Shown piece by piece: positions 7,670 through 12,204 of a stretch of 12,204 bases of DNA. A program made the translations under genes and the position numbers. The notes beneath the pieces are model-generated. The model saw only the letters and a list, made by a program, of their open reading frames with translations. It did no database searches and was not told the DNA's origin. Position 1 is the stretch's first letter. Every line of letters begins with the position of its first letter. Source of the stretch: AV2 sp035637175 (GTDB lineage: Bacteria; Verrucomicrobiota; Verrucomicrobiia; Limisphaerales; AV2); the NCBI GenBank assembly GCA_035637175.1, contig DASPXS010000108.1, forward strand, positions 1 through 12,204. The letters run 5' to 3'.

Positions 7670-8356
7670 TCACCTCGGGGAACCTCCGGCTCCGCCGGAT
7701 GTCGCTGATTCCAGTTCCCGGATAATCCGGCGGGTCCGCCGGGCTATCGTCACCAGACAACCGGCGACCACAATCCCGAGCGCAGCGGAAAAGAAAGCGA
7801 TCGGCTTTCCGCAGAGCAAACCAACGGCTGTGGCCAGGCTCGCCAGGGTCGTGATGAACATGCGTTGTTGTTTCGCCATCGGCCCGATAAAATGTTGCGA
7901 GGCCCCCGCGGAGGCACCCAAGGTTCGCACGTAAGCCGTGATGAGTGCCAGGACCGCCGCCGCCCAACCTAACTGGGGGGTCCATTCCTGCGCGGGAAAG
8001 GCGTATCCGGCCCCGACCAACACCAGCGCGTCCGATATCCGGTCCGGCAATTCGTTGTAAATCTCGCCGGACTTCGACTTCAGGCCACCTTCCACCGCCA
8101 CCATGCCATCAAAGAGGTTGCACAACAGACGGAGTTGGATGCAGGCGGCAGCGGCGACGAACAAAATGATTTTCCAAAGGGCCGGGCTGGCGCCGGTCAG
8201 CGCCAGACATCCTCCCGCCAGGCCGGCAAAAACAACACTGAGAACGGAGATTTGATTCGGGCGCAGTCCGACCCGAACCAGCCAGCGCGCAATGGAAGCG
8301 GCCCACCTGGACTCGCGCGCTTTGATGGGCCGTCGGGTCAGTTTCTGGTCGCTCAT
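7670..8356 (-). CDS. CDP-alcohol phosphatidyltransferase with altered catalytic motif (YnbA-like)
   Basis: A 228-residue membrane protein with the CDP-alcohol phosphatidyltransferase fold: RPNQIS before the first hydrophobic segment, about six hydrophobic segments, and the catalytic region at 80-109. The family consensus is DxxDGxxAR(x8)GxxxDxxxD. Here the aligned residues are N80, D83-G84, A87-V88, G97, N101 and D105, with a further D109. Two of the four metal-binding aspartates are thus Asn, and the Arg is Val. From memory, E. coli YnbA also has Asn at the first and third positions and an Asp four residues after the last, so these changes probably mark a subfamily rather than a dead enzyme. 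The expected reaction is CDP-diacylglycerol plus an alcohol giving a phospholipid plus CMP; the alcohol is unknown. The C-terminus is basic and then Gly/Ser-rich. The gene starts 17 bp after the oxidoreductase stop. Confidence 0.88.
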   Translation of the reverse strand: MSDQKLTRRPIKARESRWAASIARWLVRVGLRPNQISVLSVVFAGLAGGCLALTGASPALWKIILFVAAAACIQLRLLCNLFDGMVAVEGGLKSKSGEIYNELPDRISDALVLVGAGYAFPAQEWTPQLGWAAAVLALITAYVRTLGASAGASQHFIGPMAKQQRMFITTLASLATAVGLLCGKPIAFFSAALGIVVAGCLVTIARRTRRIIRELESATSGGAGGSPR

Positions 8357-8373
8357 GCAAGGAAGAACGGCCG

Positions 8374-9462
8374 TTATCTCGCTGCTTGAATCTGTCGTGT
8401 AATCTCAAACGCCACATCGAGCGCGCGCTTGGCCGATTCGCCGCTGACCAGCGGGGTCTGGTGGGCGCGCACCGACTCGATGAAATGTCGCAGCTCCAGC
8501 TTCAACGGCTCTTCTTTCTGGATCGGGACCGGTTTTCGCACGATTCGTTTGCCGCCGAACTCACTCACGATGGCCGAGTCTTTGGCCTTCAAAAGCTTTT
8601 TGAGCAGCGACGATTCCTCCTCGTCATCGCGGGCGATGCGATAGATGAATCCTTCCTGCGCCCGGTAATCGAGCGAGATGTAGCTGGTGATGGGGCCGGC
8701 GCTGAAAACGCGGATTTTGCGCATCTTTTCCGGACTGACACGGCTGGCGGTGAGGTTCGCGACGCAACCATTGGCGAAGCGCAGCCGCGCGTTGGCGATG
8801 TCCTCCGATTTGCTGAGCACCGGAATGCCGACGGCATCCACGCTGGCGAGGGGCGACTTCACGAACGCCAGCACTACGTCGAGGTCGTGAATCATCAAGT
8901 CGAGCACCACGCCGATGTCCGTGCTGCGGGCGGGGTAGGGGGAGAGCCGATGGGTTTCGATGAAACGCGGTTCCGTGGCCACGGATTGGAGATATTTGAA
9001 AACCGGATTGAACCGTTCGACGTGGCCGACCTGCAACACGCAACGATGTTGCCGGGAAAGCTCGACCAGTTCGGCCGCCTGGGCGGTATGGTCGGTCATC
9101 GGTTTTTCCAGCAGCAGGTGTTTGCCTTGCGAGAACAGCGATTTGGCCAGTTCGTAATGGGTCGTCGTCGGCGTCACGATGCTCAACGCCTCGCTTGCCG
9201 CAGCGGCTTCGGCGACCGAGGAGAAAGCCCGCACCCGATAGCGCTCGGCGATCTTGCGCGCCGTTTCGCCGGCCAGATCGTAAACTCCGACAAACCGGGC
9301 CAGGCCGGCTGCGGCCAGATCCGCGTAGATCCGGGCGTGTTCCTTGCCCAGGGAACCCACGCCGAGGACCGCGACTTTGACGGGCGGGCTGTTGGTTGTC
9401 GGTTGTTGGTTGCCGGTGGATACCACAGCGCAAGTTTGCCACTGGCCACTGACCACTGACAA
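8374..9462 (-). CDS. Gfo/Idh/MocA-family oxidoreductase, possibly a sugar-nucleotide dehydrogenase
   Basis: A 362-residue NAD(P)-dependent oxidoreductase counted from the upstream TTG at 9462. The Rossmann domain begins with KVAVLGVGSLG (29-39). The family EKP motif follows (LLLEKPM, 117-122), then GHVERFNP (146-153) and the STDIGVVLDLMIHDLD stretch (180-195), whose His192 is the likely catalytic residue. The family interconverts sugar hydroxyl and keto groups. As first gene of an operon ending in lpxB, it could act on a lipid A precursor, as GnnA oxidises UDP-GlcNAc at C3. No GnnB-type aminotransferase is in the window. The start is uncertain: the candidates are TTG 9462, GTG 9456 and GTG 9426. 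Whichever is used, the residues before K29 come wholly or partly from heptamer-repeat DNA (GNQQPTTN) and are unlikely to be conserved. I see no Shine-Dalgarno. Confidence 0.88.
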   Translation of the reverse strand: MSVVSGQWQTCAVVSTGNQQPTTNSPPVKVAVLGVGSLGKEHARIYADLAAAGLARFVGVYDLAGETARKIAERYRVRAFSSVAEAAAASEALSIVTPTTTHYELAKSLFSQGKHLLLEKPMTDHTAQAAELVELSRQHRCVLQVGHVERFNPVFKYLQSVATEPRFIETHRLSPYPARSTDIGVVLDLMIHDLDVVLAFVKSPLASVDAVGIPVLSKSEDIANARLRFANGCVANLTASRVSPEKMRKIRVFSAGPITSYISLDYRAQEGFIYRIARDDEEESSLLKKLLKAKDSAIVSEFGGKRIVRKPVPIQKEEPLKLELRHFIESVRAHQTPLVSGESAKRALDVAFEITRQIQAAR

Positions 9463-9475
9463 CTGACAACTGATT
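9391..9475. repeat. Heptamer-repeat element with inverted arms at the oxidoreductase start
   Basis: The left array, 9391-9418, has four 7-bp units (GTTGGTT, GTCGGTT, GTTGGTT, GCCGGTG). The right array, 9441-9475, has five (ACTGGCC, ACTGACC, ACTGACA, ACTGACA, ACTGATT). The arms are roughly complementary: 9395-9419 can pair with 9446-9470 with 19 Watson-Crick and four G-T pairs out of 25 on the plus strand, around a 26-nt loop. The element lies in the divergent region between plsY and the oxidoreductase gene and runs into the latter's reading frame. Similar degenerate heptamer arrays are, from memory, common in intergenic DNA of several phyla. Confidence 0.75.
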
Positions 9476-9523
9476 CAACTTTCCGCTTGGAACCCGGAAG
9501 TCGGAGCACCTACATTTCCCCCC

Positions 9524-10156
9524 GTGCAAATCGTCCCTTACATCGCGGTAGTGATTGGCGCCTATTTGCTGGGCTCGATTCCTACTGGTTACCTGGTCGC
9601 GCGGGCCATGGGCGTGGACATCCGCACGGTCGGCAGCGGAAATATTGGGGCGACAAATGTCTTCCGCATTCTCGGCAAACCGGCTGGGATTTTTGTGCTC
9701 GTGTTCGATGGTCTGAAAGGATTCACCGCGTGCGCCTGGTTTGCCGATCTGGCCATCGCAATTTTCGCAGTGCGTGCGGAGGAGGAGGTGTACCTGCGGC
9801 TGGTGGCTGGATTGGCCGTGGTGCTGGGCCACAACTATACCTGCTGGCTCGGATTCAAAGGCGGCAAAGGCATCGCGACCAGCGCGGGGGCCTATTTCGC
9901 GCTCGCGCCCCTGGCCGCCGGGATCGCGCTGGGCGTGTGGATTGTTGTATTTGCCCTGACGCGTTACGTTTCGCTGGCTTCCATCGCGGCGGCGACCACG
10001 CTGCCGGCGGCGGTCTGGCTGTCCGCCAACAGCTTGCTGTTGTCCATCGCCACGACCGCGCTTGGTTTGCTCGCGATTTACAAACACAAGGGCAACATTC
10101 GGCGATTGTTGAAGGGCACGGAAAACCGCATCGGCTCGGCCAGGAAACAATCATGA
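9524..10156 (+). CDS. plsY: Glycerol-3-phosphate acyltransferase PlsY
   Basis: A 210-residue integral membrane protein of normal PlsY length. It transfers an acyl group from acyl-phosphate to position 1 of glycerol-3-phosphate, the first step of phospholipid synthesis. Motifs: LLGSIPTGYLVAR (15-27), GSGNIGATNVFR (37-48), GHNYTCWLGFKGGKGIATS (102-120), and the conserved tail KHKGNIRRLLKGTENRIG (187-204). About seven hydrophobic segments are visible. The start is GTG 9524. A weak promoter-like pair, TTGGAA (9487-9492) and TACATT (9511-9516) with an 18-bp spacer, lies just upstream and would give an almost leaderless mRNA; I rate it low. The gene is divergent from the lipid operon and is followed 22 bp later by gpsA, whose product makes its acceptor substrate. 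PlsX, which makes acyl-phosphate, is not in the window. Confidence 0.96.
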   Translation: MQIVPYIAVVIGAYLLGSIPTGYLVARAMGVDIRTVGSGNIGATNVFRILGKPAGIFVLVFDGLKGFTACAWFADLAIAIFAVRAEEEVYLRLVAGLAVVLGHNYTCWLGFKGGKGIATSAGAYFALAPLAAGIALGVWIVVFALTRYVSLASIAAATTLPAAVWLSANSLLLSIATTALGLLAIYKHKGNIRRLLKGTENRIGSARKQS

Positions 10157-10165
10157 AATCCAGGC

Positions 10166-10170
10166 AGGAG
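10166..10170 (+). promoter_or_regulatory. Shine-Dalgarno deciding the gpsA start
   Basis: AGGAG at 10166-10170 lies 8 nt before ATG 10179 but only 2 nt before the in-frame GTG at 10173. The spacing favours the ATG, so the two extra residues (MP) of the longer frame are probably not made. Confidence 0.7.
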
Positions 10171-10178
10171 ATGTGCCG

Positions 10179-11159
10179 ATGAAGGTCACGGTGCTCGGCG
10201 CGGGCGCCTGGGGGACGGCGTTGGCAAAGCTGCTGCAGGAGAGCCATCAGAGCGTCGTGCTATGGGGGCACGACCCGTGCCATCTCGACGAGTTGCGGCG
10301 GACCGGCCGCAATGAGCGTTATCTGCCGGGAATCGAACTGCCGGGGGATTGGCGGCTGGAGACCGACCCGACCAAAGCCGTGCATGACGGCGAATTCATC
10401 GTCGTGGCCGTGCCCTCGAAGGCGTTTCGCGCCGTGACCCGATGTTTGTCCAACTGCACCGGCATCATCGTCAGTGTGACGAAGGGCATCGAACACGACA
10501 CCGGATTGACGATGTGCGGCATTTTGCGCGAGACCGCGCCCCGGGCGCGCATCGCCGCGCTGTCGGGTCCGTCGCTGGCGCTGGAAGTTGCGCGGGGAAT
10601 TCCGACGGCCATTGTGGCTGCGAGCGCCGACATCCAGACCGCGCCCAAAGTGCAGGAACTGTTTCATCGCCCGGCCTTCCGCGTTTACACCAGCACGGAT
10701 TTGCTCGGCGTCGAGCTGGGCGGCGGGTTGAAAAACGTGATTGCGATTGCGGCCGGCGTTTCGGATGGGTTGGGCTTTGGCGATAATTCCAAGGCGGCGC
10801 TGATTACTCGCGCGATCGTGGAGATTCGCCGGCTCGGTGTGGCCTGCGGCGCGCAAGCGGACACGTTTTCGGGCCTGAGTGGTCTGGGTGATTTGACGGT
10901 GACCTGTTTCTCGCGGCTCAGTCGCAATCGCGGTTTTGGGGAACGGCTCGGGCGCGGCGAAAAGGTCGCGGACATTCTGGCCAGGATGATCAACGTGGCG
11001 GAGGGCTATCCGACGGCGCGCTCGGCCTGGCAACTGGCGCGCAAGCTCGAGGTGAGCACGCCCGTCATCGACGAGGTTTACGCGATGTTGTACCAGGGGA
11101 AGAACGTGGCGCAGGCGCTGCGCGATTTGACCGGCCGCGACTCCAAGGCGGAGGATTGA
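10179..11159 (+). CDS. gpsA: NAD(P)-dependent glycerol-3-phosphate dehydrogenase
   Basis: A 326-residue cytoplasmic enzyme of normal family length. It reduces dihydroxyacetone phosphate to sn-glycerol-3-phosphate for phospholipid synthesis. Motifs: the Rossmann start VTVLGAGAWGTALA (3-16), VSVTKGIE (98-105), LSGPSLALEVARGIPTA (128-144; the usual form is GPSxAxEV), GVELGGGLKNVIAIAAG (177-193) with the catalytic Lys185, GFGDNSKAALITR (199-211), and SGLGDLTVTCFS (234-245) with the R-N-R stretch after it. I chose ATG 10179 over GTG 10173 because of the Shine-Dalgarno spacing. It follows plsY by 22 bp and is surely co-transcribed with it. Its TGA stop is directly followed by the heptamer-repeat element. 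Confidence 0.97.
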   Translation: MKVTVLGAGAWGTALAKLLQESHQSVVLWGHDPCHLDELRRTGRNERYLPGIELPGDWRLETDPTKAVHDGEFIVVAVPSKAFRAVTRCLSNCTGIIVSVTKGIEHDTGLTMCGILRETAPRARIAALSGPSLALEVARGIPTAIVAASADIQTAPKVQELFHRPAFRVYTSTDLLGVELGGGLKNVIAIAAGVSDGLGFGDNSKAALITRAIVEIRRLGVACGAQADTFSGLSGLGDLTVTCFSRLSRNRGFGERLGRGEKVADILARMINVAEGYPTARSAWQLARKLEVSTPVIDEVYAMLYQGKNVAQALRDLTGRDSKAED

Positions 11160-11160
11160 A

Positions 11161-11300
11161 AAATCCGAATGCCGAATGCCGAAACCCGAAGGAATGACAA
11201 AATCCGAAGATCGAAAGGGCGGCAGCGTTTCCCGGTGGTTCGAACTTTGAGTTTCGGGCTGCTTTCGGATTTTGGGCTTCGGATTTTGGGCTTCGGATTT
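11161..11300. repeat. Heptamer-repeat inverted element filling the gap between convergent gpsA and thrH
   Basis: The left arm starts with 7-bp units AATCCGA, ATGCCGA, ATGCCGA and AACCCGA (11162-11189), then AAAATCCGAA at 11199-11208. The right arm, 11264-11300, has 2.6 copies of the 14-mer TTCGGATTTTGGGC. The arms are inverted relative to each other: AAATCCGAA at 11161-11169 is the exact reverse complement of TTCGGATTT at 11292-11300, and AAAATCCGAA at 11199-11208 of TTCGGATTTT at 11264-11273. The element occupies the whole gap between the two stop codons, and its last bases form part of the thrH stop. It may serve as a two-way terminator or 3'-end stabiliser; this is inferred from position and pairing only. 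Confidence 0.75.
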
Positions 11301-11901
11301 AAAACGCTTCCTTGATGAGCTTGAGCAAATCCGGATAGGCCTCGACCGCTTTGAATTGCGGAAACTCCTTCCGGACATGGCCCGGCGCGCGGAACAGGAT
11401 GCCGACGTCGGCCTCCTTGAGCATCGCGGTGTCGTTGTAAGAGTCGCCGGCGGCGATGACGTAGTAGTTCATATTTCTCAGCGCGGCGACGGCCTTCTTC
11501 TTCTGGTCGGCGATGCGCAACCGGTAATTGACGATGCGGTCGTTGACGACTTCGAGCCTGTGGCAGAGCAGCGTCGGCCATTCCAACTGTCGGAGCAGCG
11601 GCCGGGCAAATTCTTCGAAGGTGTCGGAAAGGATGACGACCTGGCTTGTCGCGCGCAGTTCGCGCAGAAAATCCAACGCGCCGTCGAGCGGACGCAGCGC
11701 GCCGATGACGCGCTGGAGGTCCGACAATTTCAAGCCGTGCTGATCGAGAATGTTGAGCCGGTATTTCATGAGTTTGTCATAGTCCGGCTCGTCGCGCGTG
11801 GTGCGGCGCAGTTCGGGGATGCCGGTCATTTCTGAAACCGCAATCCAGATTTCCGGCGTGAGCACGCCTTCCATGTCCAGGGCCACAATCGACTGCTTCA
11901 C
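11299..11901 (-). CDS. thrH: ThrH-type HAD phosphatase (phosphoserine phosphatase/homoserine phosphotransferase)
   Basis: A 200-residue HAD-superfamily protein close to the length of Pseudomonas ThrH. Motif I is ALDMEGVLTPEIW (7-19), with nucleophile D9 and the D-x-E form characteristic of ThrH instead of the usual D-x-D. Motif II is ILSDTFEEFARP (90-101). Lysines are at 134-136, and motif IV is AAGDSYNDTAML (150-161) with D153 and D157. The end, ILFRAPGHVRKEFPQF, is also typical of ThrH. ThrH removes phosphate from phosphoserine and can move it to homoserine, linking serine and threonine synthesis. The start is GTG 11901, and no strong Shine-Dalgarno is seen. It lies downstream of glnA in the same direction, but a terminator separates them. 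Its TAA stop is formed by the edge of the repeat element. Confidence 0.9.
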   Translation of the reverse strand: MKQSIVALDMEGVLTPEIWIAVSEMTGIPELRRTTRDEPDYDKLMKYRLNILDQHGLKLSDLQRVIGALRPLDGALDFLRELRATSQVVILSDTFEEFARPLLRQLEWPTLLCHRLEVVNDRIVNYRLRIADQKKKAVAALRNMNYYVIAAGDSYNDTAMLKEADVGILFRAPGHVRKEFPQFKAVEAYPDLLKLIKEAF

Positions 11902-11950
11902 CGCGCAAGTTTTTCAGGAATCTCCCGGACTGTCCAGTCGGTCGCAGGTG

Positions 11951-11980
11951 AAGATAAAGCGGGGATGAGGCCGTCCCCGC
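11951..11980 (-). terminator. Intrinsic terminator downstream of glnA
   Basis: Read on the minus strand, a 7-bp GC-rich stem (GCGGGGA...TCCCCGC, 11959-11965 with 11974-11980) with an 8-nt loop is followed by TTTATCTT (11958-11951). It lies about 35 bp after the glnA stop and upstream of thrH, so it probably ends the glnA transcript and leaves thrH to its own promoter. Confidence 0.65.
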
Positions 11981-12032
11981 CCCTTTCTTTACACATGTAA
12001 TAGAGTCCCTTTCTTTACACATCGTAATAGAG
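11981..12032 (-). repeat. Tandem duplication of the glnA 3' end
   Basis: Positions 12007-12032 contain the last codons and stop of glnA (encoding Leu-Tyr-Tyr-Asp-Val-stop) plus a short tail. Positions 11981-12005 repeat the same bases with a single base missing. The copies are 26 and 25 nt long and separated by one base. The distal copy lies after the stop and is not translated as part of glnA. Confidence 0.85.
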
Positions 12033-12204
12033 GAAGAACTCGTAGGGATGAGGGCGCAGGCGCAGGGCGTCGGCTTCCTTGCGTTTGTGGCTGATCCACA
12101 TGTCGAGGAAATCGCTCGTGAAGACGTCGCCCTTGAGGAGGAAGGCGTGGTCTTTCTCCAGGTGATCGAGCGCCTCGGGCAGACTGCCGCAAATCTGCGG
12201 CACC
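12015..12204 (-). CDS. glnA: Glutamine synthetase, type I, C-terminal end (start off window)
   Basis: Only the last 62 residues are present; the gene enters from the right edge. The sequence SLPEALDHLEKDHAFLLKGDV is followed by FTSDFLDMWISHKRKEADALRLRP and the very typical end HPYEFFLYYDV, which is the conserved C-terminus of type I (GSI) glutamine synthetase, close to the E. coli-type 'RPHPYEFFLYYDV' ending. The enzyme makes glutamine from glutamate, ammonia and ATP in the cytoplasm. The adenylylation-site Tyr and the active site lie outside the window. The stop is TAA at 12017-12015, within the proximal copy of the tandem duplication, and an intrinsic terminator follows. Confidence 0.93.
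   Translation of the reverse strand, partial: VPQICGSLPEALDHLEKDHAFLLKGDVFTSDFLDMWISHKRKEADALRLRPHPYEFFLYYDV

Noticed and set aside
8386..9459. A 357-residue plus-strand open frame opposite the Gfo/Idh gene
   Set aside because: It shadows the oxidoreductase, whose Rossmann, EKP and GHVERFNP motifs are clear. The plus-strand translation has no family features.
8624..10150. A 508-residue minus-strand open frame spanning plsY and part of the Gfo/Idh gene
   Set aside because: It runs antisense through plsY and in another frame through the oxidoreductase; both real genes have full motif sets. Its length depends on the stop-poor heptamer repeat between them.
9391..11300. CRISPR-like reading of the short repeats at 9391-9475 and 11161-11300
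   Set aside because: The units are 7-14 bp, adjoining and degenerate, with no unique spacers and no cas genes nearby. They are tandem heptamers, not a CRISPR array.

Overview
This window looks like a chromosomal segment from a member of the Verrucomicrobiota (Pedosphaera/Limisphaerales-like), or less likely another PVC-group bacterium. It is GC-rich. It carries a planctomycete/verrucomicrobial-type secreted cytochrome (PSCyt1-DUF1549, the 'PSD1' type) and lipid A genes, so the cell has an outer membrane. It also has GTG/TTG starts and intergenic arrays of 7-bp repeats of a kind I recall from such genomes. The taxonomic call is an inference from gene content. No tRNA, rRNA, CRISPR array, transposase or phage gene was seen.

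Layout. Positions 1-1862 (minus) hold the first 620 residues of a secreted c-type cytochrome protein whose C-terminal part lies off the left edge. Positions 2007-2579 (plus) hold a lone Uma2-family nuclease-like gene. Positions 2608-4590 (minus) hold an unusual fusion of an MGDG-synthase-like glycosyltransferase with a complete PHP metal-dependent phosphoesterase domain. A 336-bp gap without a gene (4591-4926) holds a 19-bp-stem hairpin and three GTTCAC half-sites. Positions 9462-4927 (minus, read right to left) form a tightly packed five-gene operon: Gfo/Idh/MocA oxidoreductase, CDP-alcohol phosphatidyltransferase, PlsC-like acyltransferase, CdsA-like cytidylyltransferase and lpxB. Positions 9524-11159 (plus) hold the divergent pair plsY-gpsA. 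Positions 11299-11901 (minus) hold a ThrH-type HAD phosphatase. Positions 12015-12204 (minus) hold the C-terminus of glutamine synthetase (glnA), followed by a hairpin terminator.

How the genes fit together. The 4.9-11.2 kb region is a membrane-lipid locus. GpsA makes glycerol-3-phosphate, PlsY adds the first acyl chain, a PlsC-like enzyme adds a second, a CdsA-like enzyme activates phosphatidate, a CDP-alcohol phosphatidyltransferase attaches a head group, and LpxB joins the two sugars of lipid A. The CDP-alcohol phosphatidyltransferase and the CdsA-like protein both depart from the housekeeping consensus in ways that resemble, from memory, the poorly characterised E. coli YnbA/YnbB pair. 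The trio may therefore make a special phospholipid rather than phosphatidylglycerol or phosphatidylserine. The Gfo/Idh oxidoreductase at the head of the lpxB operon could be a sugar-nucleotide dehydrogenase for lipid A.

Other structure worth attention: two heptamer-repeat elements with inverted arms (9391-9475 and 11161-11300), the first running into the start region of the oxidoreductase gene and the second ending on the thrH stop codon; and a tandem duplication of the last codons and stop of glnA (11981-12032).
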